NCBI GenBank assembly: GCA_021443625.1
Contig: JABUTP010000038.1
Location: 1 to 9,077, forward strand
Reading direction: 5' to 3'
Source of the DNA: Bacteroidales bacterium
GTDB lineage: Bacteria; Bacteroidota; Bacteroidia; Bacteroidales; UBA932
Length of the DNA stretch: 9,077 nt
Shown here: positions 1 to 7,212 of the stretch, in pieces
Layout of the letters: each line of letters opens with the position of its first letter
Numbering within the stretch: the first letter of the stretch is position 1
Notes under the pieces: generated by a model
What the model was told of the DNA's origin: nothing
Seen by the model: the letters and a program-made list of their open reading frames with translations, nothing else
The model's database searches: none
Position numbers and translations under genes: made by a program

Positions 1-639
1 GCCAGCAATATGGAGAGCAAACTCACGGGACTCGGCATCCCATATCTCTACATCGGGGAGTACCTCGAGCAGTCGCCGCTGGGGAAAGCCGAATGGATTG
101 TGGTGTTGGGGGAACTTACGGGTCGCCGCGAAGCAGCGGAAAAGGCTTATCTGGAGATTGAGGAGCGGTACAAAGCGGTGCACGACAAGGTCGTCGGAAA
201 CACCGGGATCCGCCCCAAGGTCATGCTTAACACCCCTTATGCGGACAACTGGTATATGCCCTCGGACAGCAGTTACTTCGTAAGACTCATCGAAGATGCG
301 GGGGGAGAATACGTGTACCCGGGCAACGGCGGCAACAAGTCCGTCACCATCGATATGGAAGAAGCCTACCTCCTGACCCGCTCCGCGGATGTGTGGATAA
401 ATGTGGGACAATATACTTCCATAAAGCATTTGCTGGGAGATTACCCGATGTTTTCTGACTGCGGATGCGTGAAGGACGGCAATGTATGGAACTGCAACCT
501 CAGAACCAACCGCGGCGGCGGAAACGATTTCTGGGAAAGCGGCGCAGTCCGCCCCGATCTGGTGCTGCAGGATCTGGTCCAAGTGTTTGGAACAGACACC
601 ACCAACACACCATTAACCTACTATCGGAGACTGGAGTGA
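1..639 (+). CDS. Periplasmic substrate-binding protein of an iron-siderophore/haem/cobalamin-type ABC importer (5' partial)
   Basis: The gene is open at the left edge, so its true start, signal peptide and N-terminal lobe lie outside the window. The 212 visible residues form the C-terminal part of a BtuF/FhuD-like (TroA superfamily) binding protein, which would catch the substrate in the periplasm and hand it to the permease. Support: a motif YIGEYLEQSPLGKAEWI near visible residue 18, a charged linker helix (about 37-64), and a C-terminal stretch with NDFWESGAVRPDLVLQDL, which is typical of Bacteroidota members as I remember them. Full-length relatives are about 350-400 residues, so roughly 150-180 are missing. 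Its TGA shares one base with the ATG of the permease gene, so translation of the two is probably coupled. The substrate cannot be read from the sequence: ferric siderophore, haem and cobalamin all remain possible. The ATG at position 10 is an internal Met, not the start. Confidence 0.88.
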   Translation, partial: ASNMESKLTGLGIPYLYIGEYLEQSPLGKAEWIVVLGELTGRREAAEKAYLEIEERYKAVHDKVVGNTGIRPKVMLNTPYADNWYMPSDSSYFVRLIEDAGGEYVYPGNGGNKSVTIDMEEAYLLTRSADVWINVGQYTSIKHLLGDYPMFSDCGCVKDGNVWNCNLRTNRGGGNDFWESGAVRPDLVLQDLVQVFGTDTTNTPLTYYRRLE

Positions 640-1640
640 TGCCGCGCAACAGAAACATACTGCTCTTTACCCTCGCAGTGCTGGCGATACTGGTTCTGAT
701 GGTGGTCGATATGGCCACCGGTTCCACCCATATCGCCCCAAGGGAGATTCTCAACGCCCTGCTGGGGCGGGGGGACGCATCCATCATAACCATTGTGAGG
801 GAAATCAGACTTTCGCGGGCGCTGACCGCGCTGATGTCGGGAGCCGCCCTTTCGGCAGCAGGGCTTATGATGCAGACCCTGTTCCGCAACCCTCTTGCCG
901 GCCCCCACGTTCTGGGCATCACCTCCGGAGCGAGTCTCGGGGTGGCCGTTTTCATTCTGGGGATACCCGCCTTCGGCATCAGCAGCGTACTGTTCAAATC
1001 GCTCGGTATGGTGGGGGCCGCGTGGATCGGCTCCGCCGCCATCATAATGCTGCTGGTAGCGCTGAGCAGCAGGATAAAGGACATTATGGTGATCCTGATT
1101 CTCGGCATCATGCTGGGCAGCGGCATTGACGCCATCATCCAGATACTGCAGTATTTCGGCAGCGAAGCTTCGCTCAAGAGCTACGTTTTGTGGACAATGG
1201 GGTCGCTGGGCGACGTCACCGGCAGGGAACTGGCAATTCTGGCGATTGCGGTCGTCGGAGGCCTTGCCCTGTCAATACCTTCCGTCAAGCCGCTCAACCT
1301 GCTTCTTTTGGGAGAAGATTATGCCAAATCGATGGGCACCGATGTACGCCGGGCCAGGATTCTGATATTTGTTTCGACCACAATCCTCGCCGGCTCCATC
1401 ACCGCCTTCTGCGGACCGATTGGTTTCATCGGACTTGCGGTGCCCCATATTTCGAGGATGCTTTGGAAGACGGCGGACCATCGTGTACTCCTTCCCGCAT
1501 CTGTTCTGACGGGTATGGCCACCATGCTCCTCTGCGACATCGCAAGCAAGAGCCTGGCTCTCCCCATAAACACCGTGACCGCCCTGGTGGGAATCCCCGT
1601 GCTGATAATGGTTGTGTTCAAAAATCAATTTGTCAAGTGA
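639..1640 (+). CDS. FecCD/BtuC-family ABC importer permease
   Basis: An inner-membrane permease of 333 residues, the usual length for the FecCD family, which has about ten membrane helices and works as a homodimer. The first hydrophobic helix begins near residue 7. Family landmarks are the RNPLAGP motif at residues 83-89, just after a helix rich in Ala and Gly, and GPIGFIGLAVPHISR at about 259-273, the cytoplasmic loop region that contacts the ATPase. The C-terminal helix is preceded by LPINTVTALVGIP. The frame stays open upstream to 465, but the start at 639 is preferred: it gives the correct family N-terminus, overlaps the upstream stop by one base, and has GGAG at 626-629 at a good distance. 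The longer reading would run inside the binding-protein gene and adds an Arg-rich, non-homologous leader. The gene lies between the binding protein and the ATPase, a standard importer operon order. Substrate not determined. Confidence 0.93.
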   Translation: MPRNRNILLFTLAVLAILVLMVVDMATGSTHIAPREILNALLGRGDASIITIVREIRLSRALTALMSGAALSAAGLMMQTLFRNPLAGPHVLGITSGASLGVAVFILGIPAFGISSVLFKSLGMVGAAWIGSAAIIMLLVALSSRIKDIMVILILGIMLGSGIDAIIQILQYFGSEASLKSYVLWTMGSLGDVTGRELAILAIAVVGGLALSIPSVKPLNLLLLGEDYAKSMGTDVRRARILIFVSTTILAGSITAFCGPIGFIGLAVPHISRMLWKTADHRVLLPASVLTGMATMLLCDIASKSLALPINTVTALVGIPVLIMVVFKNQFVK

Positions 1641-1642
1641 TT

Positions 1643-2359
1643 ATGATAAGACTCAACGACATAACCCTTTCGCACGGAAGCCTCCGGCTCTTTGACGGCT
1701 GCTCGCTGGAGATTGCTGCGGGTGCCTGCACCGCCCTCGTGGGGCGCAACGGTTCGGGGAAATCAACGCTGCTGAAAGCAATCTGCGGCAATCTCCGCCC
1801 CCAAAAAGGTACGATAGAGATAGCAGGGAAGGACGTCAGCCTCCTGAAACCCGCCGAGTTGGCACGGCTCGTCGCCATGGTTTCCACCGAAAGGGTAAGG
1901 GTGGCCAATCTCCGTTGCGTCGATGTGGTGGCGATGGGACGCGCCCCTTACACCAACTGGATGGGCCGTCTGCAGCCCGCCGATTATGAGAAGGTGACCG
2001 ATGCCCTGCGGCAGGTCAATATGACCGGATATGCCGAGCGCACGATGGACAAGATGTCCGACGGAGAGTGCCAGCGCATAATGATAGCCCGGGCCCTTGC
2101 GCAGGAAACTCCCATCATGCTGTTGGACGAACCCACTTCATTTCTGGATGTACCGGGGCGCAGGCAGATAGCAGACCTGCTGGCCTCATTGGCCGGCGGG
2201 ATGGGAAAGACAATCCTCTATTCAACGCACGAAATCGACCTTGCGGTGAAAAACTGCACGCAGGTAATCCTGATAGACGGCGGCAAGGTCCAGTCGCTGG
2301 ACCCCAAGAATGCAAAAGAAAGGGAGCGGATTGATTCGGTGTTCCGTCTCCCCCTGTAG
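1643..2359 (+). CDS. ABC importer ATP-binding protein (FecE/BtuD type)
   Basis: A 238-residue cytoplasmic ATPase that powers the adjacent permease. Visible motifs: Walker A GRNGSGKST at residues 34-42, signature region MSDGE at 138-142 (consensus LSGGQ), Walker B IMLLDEP at 158-164, D-loop SFLD just after, and the switch histidine H196 in STHEID. The region where the Q-loop glutamine is expected reads VSTERV (residues 80-85) and has no Gln. The block after it, MGRAPYTNWMGRL, fits siderophore/cobalamin ATPases. The ATG at 1643 lies two bases after the permease stop. The frame is open further upstream, but that part only shadows the permease gene. No clear Shine-Dalgarno sequence is present, so translation may depend on coupling. 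The gene ends the operon and converges on folD. The deviating Q-loop and signature look like subfamily traits, not damage, because all catalytic residues are intact. Confidence 0.92.
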   Translation: MIRLNDITLSHGSLRLFDGCSLEIAAGACTALVGRNGSGKSTLLKAICGNLRPQKGTIEIAGKDVSLLKPAELARLVAMVSTERVRVANLRCVDVVAMGRAPYTNWMGRLQPADYEKVTDALRQVNMTGYAERTMDKMSDGECQRIMIARALAQETPIMLLDEPTSFLDVPGRRQIADLLASLAGGMGKTILYSTHEIDLAVKNCTQVILIDGGKVQSLDPKNAKERERIDSVFRLPL

Positions 2360-2363
2360 TTTC

Positions 2364-2384
2364 GTGTTTCGCAAAGCGAAACGC
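2364..2384. terminator. Possible stem-loop at the end of the importer operon
   Basis: Four bases after the ATPase stop codon, GTTTCGC-AAA-GCGAAAC forms a perfect 7-bp stem with a 3-base loop. It extends to 9 bp (2364-2372 with 2376-2384) through one G-T wobble and a G-C pair. No T-run follows on either strand, so it is not a textbook intrinsic terminator. It may act as an mRNA 3'-end structure or be fortuitous. Confidence 0.35.
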
Positions 2385-2412
2385 CGGTTGTCAATACTTG
2401 CGGAACTTTATC

Positions 2413-2430
2413 GGGGGGAGGCCTCCCCTC
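2413..2430. terminator. GC-rich palindrome at the end of folD
   Basis: The perfect palindrome GGGGAGGCCTCCCC (2415-2428), extendable to 2413-2430 through one wobble pair, lies directly beyond the folD stop codon on the minus strand. It would fold into a very stable stem with a 4-base loop. The following minus-strand bases (CGATAAAG) are not a U-tract, so terminator function is inferred from position and stability only. Together with the stem at 2364-2384 it fills most of this convergent gap. Confidence 0.4.
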
Positions 2431-3309
2431 CTATTTCTCCCTGCGCTGTGCGGCAAGCAGGGTGTTGCGCATCAGGGATACAATGGTCATAGGGCCCACT
2501 CCGCCGGGAACGGGGGTGATGTAAGATGCCTTGGGAGCAACCTCGTCGAACGCCACGTCGCCTACGATGCGGTAGCCTTTGGCGGCAGTTTCGTCCGGAA
2601 CGCGGGTGATGCCCACATCCACTATCACGGCACCATCCTTAACCATATCCCCTTTCAGGAATTCGGGTGAGCCGAGCGCCGCCACGATGATGTCCGCATC
2701 CTTCGTGTATGAAGCGATGTTCCTGGTGCGGCTGTGACAGATGGTGACGGTGCAGTCTCCGGGATACCCCTTCTGGGACAACAGGTTGGCCATGGGGCGG
2801 CCCACGATGTTGCTGCGTCCGAGCACCACGCAATGCTTGCCTTTGGTCTCGACGCCGTATTCTTCAAGAAGGCACATAATGCCGTAGGGAGTTGCCGATA
2901 CGAAGGTCTCGAGTCCGAGGCAGAGTCTGCCGACATTCTCGGGATGGAAACCGTCAACGTCTTTAGACGGGTCGATGGCCTCTATAATCTTCTGCTCGTC
3001 GATATGGGCGGGGAGCGGAAGCTGCACGATGAAGCCGTCCACATCGCTGTCGGCATTGAGGCGGGCCACCTCTTTCAGGAGGTCGGCCTCTGTCATTTCG
3101 GCCGGGAAGCGGAGTACCGTGGATTTGAAACCCACCTCGTTGCACGCCTTTTCCTTGCTGGCCACATAGGTTTTGCTGGCACCGTTGTCACCTACCAGTA
3201 TAGCCACCAGATGGGGCTGTTTTTTACCTTGAGCAATGCGTTCTGCAACCTCTGCCGCAATGGCCTGCTTGTATTTGGCTGATGTAGCCTTACCGTCTAA
3301 AATCGTCAT
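2431..3309 (-). CDS. folD: Bifunctional methylenetetrahydrofolate dehydrogenase / methenyltetrahydrofolate cyclohydrolase
   Basis: FolD interconverts 5,10-methylene-, 5,10-methenyl- and 10-formyl-tetrahydrofolate in the cytosol, supplying one-carbon units for purine and formyl-methionyl-tRNA synthesis. The 292 residues match the family length. Active-site YVASK places Y48 and the catalytic K52. QLPLP is at 96-100, [12 protein letters not shown] at 116-127, the NADP-binding motif GRSNIVGRP at 164-172, and the C-terminal PGGVGPMT at 268-275. The ATG at 3309 gives the standard N-terminus (MTILDGK) and lies 17 bases after the ffh stop, so folD is probably cotranscribed with ffh, an adjacency I recall from other Bacteroidales genomes. 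The bases upstream of the start are A/T-rich with no Shine-Dalgarno sequence, as is common in this phylum. No odd residues seen. Confidence 0.97.
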   Translation of the reverse strand: MTILDGKATSAKYKQAIAAEVAERIAQGKKQPHLVAILVGDNGASKTYVASKEKACNEVGFKSTVLRFPAEMTEADLLKEVARLNADSDVDGFIVQLPLPAHIDEQKIIEAIDPSKDVDGFHPENVGRLCLGLETFVSATPYGIMCLLEEYGVETKGKHCVVLGRSNIVGRPMANLLSQKGYPGDCTVTICHSRTRNIASYTKDADIIVAALGSPEFLKGDMVKDGAVIVDVGITRVPDETAAKGYRIVGDVAFDEVAPKASYITPVPGGVGPMTIVSLMRNTLLAAQRREK

Positions 3310-3326
3310 ATTGCAATAGTTTTGAT

Positions 3327-4652
3327 TTATCTTTTCTTCTTCATCATCTGGCGTGCCAGGGCGGGACCGCCTGCCACCTGCTTCATCATCTTGCGCGTGC
3401 CCTCAAACTGCTTGAGCAGCCGGTTGACCTCAACCAGAGAGGTTCCGCTGCCGTCTGCGATACGCTTTTTGCGGCTGCCGTTGATGATGGATGGATTCTC
3501 CTTTTCCGCAGGGGTCATCGAGAGGATTATGGCTTCCACGCTCTTGAACGAATCGTTGTCGATATCAACGTCTTTCAGAGCCTTCCCCACTCCGGGAATC
3601 ATCGAGGCCAAATCCTTGATGTTGCCCATTTTCTTAATCTGCTGAATCTGCTGGTAGAAGTCTTCGAGGGTGAACTGATCCTTTACGATTTTCTTGTGGA
3701 GCTTGCGCGCCTCTTCCTCGTCGTACTGCTCCTGCGCCTTCTCCACGAACGAAACCACGTCACCCATTCCGAGAATGCGGTCTGCTATACGTTTGGGATA
3801 GAAGATGTCCAGAGCCTCCATCTTTTCGCCGCTGCTGATGAACTTGATGGGCTTGTCAACCACGGCTTTGATGGAGAGGGCTGCACCGCCGCGGGTGTCA
3901 CCGTCCATCTTGGTCAGTACCACACCGTTGAAGTCGAGACGGTCATTGAATGCCTTGGCTGTCTCCACGGCGTCCTGACCGGTCATTGCATCCACCACGA
4001 AGAGGATTTCCGAAGGGTTCACCGCCTTCTTGATGGCCTCCATCTCACTCATCATCTCCTCATCCACCGCCAGACGGCCGGCTGTGTCTATAATCACAAC
4101 TTGATAGCCCTCTGTGCGAGCCTTCGAGACTGCGTTCTTTGCTATGGAAACGGGATCCCTGACACCGTCTTCGCTATAGACATCGACTCCGATCTGTCCG
4201 GCCAGAACCTTCAGCTGGTCTATTGCAGCGGGGCGATAGACGTCACCGGCCACGAGCAACACCTTTTTGTTCTTGCGGCTCTTGCAGTTGAGGGCGAATT
4301 TGCCGCTGAACGTGGTTTTTCCGGAACCCTGGAGACCGGCCACAAGCACTATCGCGGGATTGCCCGAAAGATTGACCTCACTCTCCTCGGAACCCATCAG
4401 GGCGGCGAGTTCATCGTGGACAATCTTCACCATCATCTGCTCGGGACGGACGGCGGAGATTACCCCCTGTCCTATGGCCTTCTGCTTGACCTGGTCGCAG
4501 AATGTCTTGGCGGTCTTGTAGCTGACGTCGGCATCGAGGAGCGCCTTGCGGACATCCTTGAGTGTCTCGGAGATATTTATTTCTGTGATTTTGCCCTGTC
4601 CCTTGAGAATCTTGAAAGATTTCTCCAGACGTTCGGTTAAATTCTCAAACAT
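3327..4652 (-). CDS. ffh: Signal recognition particle protein Ffh (SRP54 GTPase)
   Basis: Ffh binds 4.5S RNA and the signal sequences of nascent membrane proteins, and delivers ribosomes to the FtsY receptor. At 441 residues it is close to E. coli Ffh (453). Domain order: N-terminal helical bundle (about 1-95); GTPase G domain with P-loop GLQGSGKTT (106-114), [12 protein letters not shown] (136-147), DTAGR (189-193), [12 protein letters not shown] (247-258); and the M domain (about 325-441), whose RNA-binding core [12 protein letters not shown] (392-403) is followed by EVNRLLKQF. The C-terminus is basic and Met-rich. The ATG at 4652 gives the expected MFENLTERL start. A promoter-like signal lies just upstream, so ffh-folD probably forms a unit distinct from lysA, although readthrough across the 54-base gap is possible. 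No 4.5S RNA gene was recognised in the window. Confidence 0.98.
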   Translation of the reverse strand: MFENLTERLEKSFKILKGQGKITEINISETLKDVRKALLDADVSYKTAKTFCDQVKQKAIGQGVISAVRPEQMMVKIVHDELAALMGSEESEVNLSGNPAIVLVAGLQGSGKTTFSGKFALNCKSRKNKKVLLVAGDVYRPAAIDQLKVLAGQIGVDVYSEDGVRDPVSIAKNAVSKARTEGYQVVIIDTAGRLAVDEEMMSEMEAIKKAVNPSEILFVVDAMTGQDAVETAKAFNDRLDFNGVVLTKMDGDTRGGAALSIKAVVDKPIKFISSGEKMEALDIFYPKRIADRILGMGDVVSFVEKAQEQYDEEEARKLHKKIVKDQFTLEDFYQQIQQIKKMGNIKDLASMIPGVGKALKDVDIDNDSFKSVEAIILSMTPAEKENPSIINGSRKKRIADGSGTSLVEVNRLLKQFEGTRKMMKQVAGGPALARQMMKKKR

Positions 4653-4674
4653 ATCGGTCTGTCGTTTTAGGGTG

Positions 4675-4706
4675 CGAATTTAGAAAATTTACCCCATATC
4701 GACAAA
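4675..4706 (-). promoter_or_regulatory. Putative Bacteroidota-type promoter of ffh-folD
   Basis: On the minus strand, TTTG (4706-4703) is followed after 20 bases by TAAATTCG (4682-4675), which resembles the Bacteroidota -33 TTTG / -7 TAnnTTTG promoter with one mismatch in the -7 box. The -33 box begins directly after the lysA stop codon. The -7 box sits 22 bases before the ffh ATG, which predicts a short leader. Confidence 0.55.
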
Positions 4707-5864
4707 CTACTGCAGCAAGTCCGAATAGTATGCCTTGGCAAAGGGGCGGCAGTTGTAGAGCATTGCCATCACCTGACCGTACGCGCCGGCGGTATGGATG
4801 GCAAAAATGTCCCCGCGGCTCACCTCGGGAAGCGACAAATCCCTGATCCAGCAGTCGGACGACTCGCAGATTGGGCCAACCACGTCATACACCTCGGGAT
4901 TGCCGGCGGAGGTGAGGTTCTCTATATCGTGGTGGGCCTCATAGAGGGCGGGACGTATCAAATCGTTCATTCCGGCATCCAGTATGACAAACTTTTTCTC
5001 TTTGCCAACCTTTACGTAGCTGACGCGGCTTATCAGATGACCGCACTGCGCCACCAGCGACCGTCCCGGCTCGAAATGAAGCGTCTGTCCTTCCTTGAGA
5101 TTGAAGTTGGTGTGGATGGTGTCGAAATAGCCCTCGATATCGGGAATCGGGTTCTGCCCGGGATTGTTGTAGTCCACTCCGAGACCTCCGCCGAAATTGA
5201 TATTCTGAGGACGGAGCCCAGCCGCCTCGAACATCGAGCATATTTCAGTCGCCCTGCTGCACAGCAGTTTGAACACCGAGTTGTCGGTAATCTGGGAACC
5301 CACGTGGAAATGGAGCCCCCTGTATTCGACATTGCCGCACTTCCCCAGAAGTTCCACCAGGGCGTCAAAAGCCCAGAGACTTATGCCGAATTTGTTCTCC
5401 TCCAATCCGGTGGAGATGTATTTGTGGGTATGGGCGTCGATGTCGGGATTGATGCGGAAAGCCACCGGGGCCCTGCGTCCCAGAGACCGGGCTATCGAAT
5501 CGATGATTTCAAGTTCCTGGAGCGACTCGCAGTTGAAGCAGCCGATACCGGCCTGAATGGCATAGCGGATTTCGGCATCGGTCTTGGCCACCCCCGCGAA
5601 AACGATTTTCGAAGGGTCGAAGCCGGATTCCACGGCGAGCCGGACCTCTCCGCCGCTTACGCAATCGATTCCGAAGCCGTATTCCCTCATCCTGGCAAGG
5701 ATTCTCGCATCATTGTTTGCCTTTACGGCGTAGTGAGGCACGTAACCATAGCGGTCGGTAACACTTCTGTACAGACTCAAAGTCCGGTCGAGAAGTTCCA
5801 TATCATAAAAATAAAACGGCGTTTCTATGGACTTGAATGCTTCTATCTGGCTCTTGGAAATCAT
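4707..5864 (-). CDS. lysA: Diaminopimelate decarboxylase
   Basis: LysA is a pyridoxal-phosphate enzyme (fold type III, alanine-racemase-like barrel) that decarboxylates meso-diaminopimelate to L-lysine, the last step of lysine synthesis. It has 385 residues. PLP-binding K48 lies in HYAVKAN, HFHVGSQ is at 185-191, the phosphate-binding GGGLG at 225-229 and EPGR at 265-268. The active-site cysteine C333 lies in GPICESSD, and GAYG (360-363) carries the conserved Tyr. The C-terminus stops soon after YNCRP without the longer tail of many proteobacterial LysA proteins; I believe Bacteroidales members share this. The CESSD motif favours diaminopimelate over the arginine or ornithine decarboxylases of the same fold. 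The start at 5864 gives the expected N-terminus and a 78-base gap to pdxB. No other lysine-pathway genes are nearby. Confidence 0.96.
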   Translation of the reverse strand: MISKSQIEAFKSIETPFYFYDMELLDRTLSLYRSVTDRYGYVPHYAVKANNDARILARMREYGFGIDCVSGGEVRLAVESGFDPSKIVFAGVAKTDAEIRYAIQAGIGCFNCESLQELEIIDSIARSLGRRAPVAFRINPDIDAHTHKYISTGLEENKFGISLWAFDALVELLGKCGNVEYRGLHFHVGSQITDNSVFKLLCSRATEICSMFEAAGLRPQNINFGGGLGVDYNNPGQNPIPDIEGYFDTIHTNFNLKEGQTLHFEPGRSLVAQCGHLISRVSYVKVGKEKKFVILDAGMNDLIRPALYEAHHDIENLTSAGNPEVYDVVGPICESSDCWIRDLSLPEVSRGDIFAIHTAGAYGQVMAMLYNCRPFAKAYYSDLLQ

Positions 5865-5915
5865 AAAATGTCGTTCAAAATGTTATAAATTATACGGCAA
5901 ATCTTAAATTTTGCG

Positions 5916-5923
5916 CAAATATA
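5916..5923 (-). promoter_or_regulatory. Possible -7 promoter box for lysA
   Basis: In the AT-rich 78-base gap between pdxB and lysA, the minus strand carries TATATTTG, a perfect match to TAnnTTTG, 51 bases before the lysA start. The best -33 candidate (ATTG) is only 16 bases upstream, closer than usual, so the full promoter is uncertain. A second AT-rich stretch nearer the start (TTGCCGTATAAT) could serve instead. Confidence 0.4.
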
Positions 5924-5942
5924 ACAACATTTCTCAACACAA

Positions 5943-6917
5943 TTACCCCCGAAGATGATAATTGCTTCGCAGATGCTCAAATTTATCCGGATCTGCGCGC
6001 AGGGCTGCGTCATCCGCCATTATGTCGTAAGCCTCGATGTCGTAAGGTTTGAATGAGTGCTTTATTTCAAATGCGGCGAGTTCGGGAATGCCGAAATGTT
6101 CGCCGATGCGCCTTACCACAGCCGTCGTGCCATTGATTTTGCCGACATTTGAATAGCCCGCAATGTGGGGGGTTGCGATATCCGCCGCATCAAGCAGCGC
6201 AAGGTTGATGTGAGGCTCGTTTTTCCATACATCCAGCACAACCGCCCCCAGTTTGTGCCGGCTGGAGAGCAGGGCCTCCTCATCCACGACCTCGCCGCGG
6301 GAGGCATTGACAAAAACGGCGCCGGGTTTCATCATTCCAAAGAATTTTCCATCGGCAAAGTCGCGGTTCTCCGGCCACAGGGGGATATGGACAGTCACTA
6401 TATCGGAGTTGGAAAGCAGATGCTCCAAAGGGACAAAATCAAAGCCGCTCCCCACTTCGGCCTCTTTCGGCGGGTCATTGAGAAGCACCCTGAAGCCCCG
6501 CTCAAGAGCCATCCCCGCAACCAGACTGCCCACGTGTCCCACTCCAACGACGCCCAGCGTCTTTCCCTTCAGTTCAAGCCCCTTACGCGCCTCCAGAGAG
6601 CCTATGGCGGCAAAGACATACTCCATCACAGCGGCTGCGTTGCACCCTGGCGCGCTGTAGAAGGCGATGCCCCGCGATGAGCAATACTCGCTGTCTATAT
6701 GGTCGGTCCCTATGGTGGCGGTTGCGACAATCTGCACCGCGGTGCCATCGAGCAGCGAAGCGTCGCAGCGGGTTCTGGTCCTTATGACCAACGCCTCGGC
6801 ATTGCGTAAGTCCTCTTTTGAAATCTCCCCTCCACGCCTGAAAACGACTTCTTTGAAAAAAGGATCGAAGACACCATCCACAAAGGGAATGGCGTTATCC
6901 ACAACTATTCTGTTCAT
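5943..6917 (-). CDS. pdxB: Erythronate-4-phosphate dehydrogenase
   Basis: PdxB oxidises 4-phospho-D-erythronate to 2-oxo-3-hydroxy-4-phosphobutanoate, an early step of the deoxyxylulose-phosphate-dependent route to pyridoxal 5'-phosphate. The protein belongs to the D-2-hydroxyacid dehydrogenase family and has 324 residues. The PdxB-typical APGCNAAAVMEYV spans 89-101. The Rossmann NAD motif GVGHVG is at 125-130 with acidic D148 at the end of the next strand. The catalytic set is R207 (in NASRGE), E234 (in NEP) and H251 (in TPHIAGYS). The C-terminal part (about 265-324) is shorter than in E. coli PdxB (378), but the YDI...DDAALRADPDKFEHLRSNY block still marks it as PdxB and not a generic hydroxyacid dehydrogenase. 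Four bases separate it from the DUF721 gene upstream, so it probably shares the recF transcript. No Shine-Dalgarno sequence is visible. Confidence 0.93.
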   Translation of the reverse strand: MNRIVVDNAIPFVDGVFDPFFKEVVFRRGGEISKEDLRNAEALVIRTRTRCDASLLDGTAVQIVATATIGTDHIDSEYCSSRGIAFYSAPGCNAAAVMEYVFAAIGSLEARKGLELKGKTLGVVGVGHVGSLVAGMALERGFRVLLNDPPKEAEVGSGFDFVPLEHLLSNSDIVTVHIPLWPENRDFADGKFFGMMKPGAVFVNASRGEVVDEEALLSSRHKLGAVVLDVWKNEPHINLALLDAADIATPHIAGYSNVGKINGTTAVVRRIGEHFGIPELAAFEIKHSFKPYDIEAYDIMADDAALRADPDKFEHLRSNYHLRG

Positions 6918-6921
6918 AGGA

Positions 6922-7212
6922 TTATTTCAGATATAATTTTGTTATGACCTCTCCTCCCAGGGCTGCATTCAACTGCGTCCTTATCTGCTCCGTCTGGGTG
7001 GACATCTGCATTCTAAGCACCGACGAAGAGAGGGTAATCCGCAAAGTGCCGCCATTGAATTCGCGAGACAGGGTGGCCTTGACCACAGCACTTCCCATCA
7101 CCTCGTCCCAGGTGGCAAAGACCCTGGCCTTTAGCACCATCTCCCCCATCGGATCATTCTTCAGAAAGCGGTTGAGGGCCTCCCCCATCCGCGACGCCTT
7201 GCTCCTTTCCAT
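6922..7212 (-). CDS. DUF721 / DciA-like protein (probable replicative helicase loader)
   Basis: A small protein of 96 residues. The pattern is that of the DUF721 (DciA) domain: a basic N-terminal helix (about 5-30), the conserved tryptophan W35 in ATWDEVMG, an alternating strand region GGTLRITLSSSVLRMQM (about 54-70), then a helix and a final strand (EVITKLYLK). DciA proteins assist loading of the DnaB replicative helicase in bacteria that lack DnaC or DnaI; that role is known for other lineages and is inferred here. The ATG at 7212 shares one base with the recF stop codon and has a strong Shine-Dalgarno-like AGAGGAG (7227-7221) eight bases upstream, inside the end of recF. Both point to coupled translation of the two genes. 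pdxB follows after four bases. Confidence 0.85.
   Translation of the reverse strand: MERSKASRMGEALNRFLKNDPMGEMVLKARVFATWDEVMGSAVVKATLSREFNGGTLRITLSSSVLRMQMSTQTEQIRTQLNAALGGEVITKLYLK

Noticed and set aside
465..638. Extension of the permease reading frame upstream of 639
   Set aside because: It lies inside the binding-protein gene and encodes an Arg-rich leader unlike any FecCD N-terminus; the overlapping ATG at 639 has a ribosome site and the right length.
500..1177. A 225-codon open frame antisense to the binding-protein and permease genes
   Set aside because: It crosses the boundary of two well-supported genes and its translation is low-complexity Met/Ile/Ser-rich, as expected from reversed membrane-helix codons.
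1190..1642. Extension of the ATPase frame upstream of 1643, suggesting a fusion
   Set aside because: This part shadows the permease gene in another frame and has no domain. MIRLNDITLS at 1643 is a normal ATPase start.
3696..4640. A 314-codon open frame antisense to ffh
   Set aside because: It is codon-aligned opposite ffh. Antisense stops there require TTA, TCA or CTA sense codons, which this gene avoids. The translation resembles no family, while ffh is certain.
4794..5888. A 364-codon open frame antisense to lysA
   Set aside because: Same cause: it is codon-aligned with lysA, which nearly lacks TTA, TCA and CTA codons. No recognisable domain, and no promoter or ribosome site for it.
5865..5942. 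A small RNA or attenuator in the pdxB-lysA gap
   Set aside because: The stretch is AT-rich with promoter-like boxes but shows no stable stem followed by a T-run, and no lysine riboswitch could fit in 78 bases.
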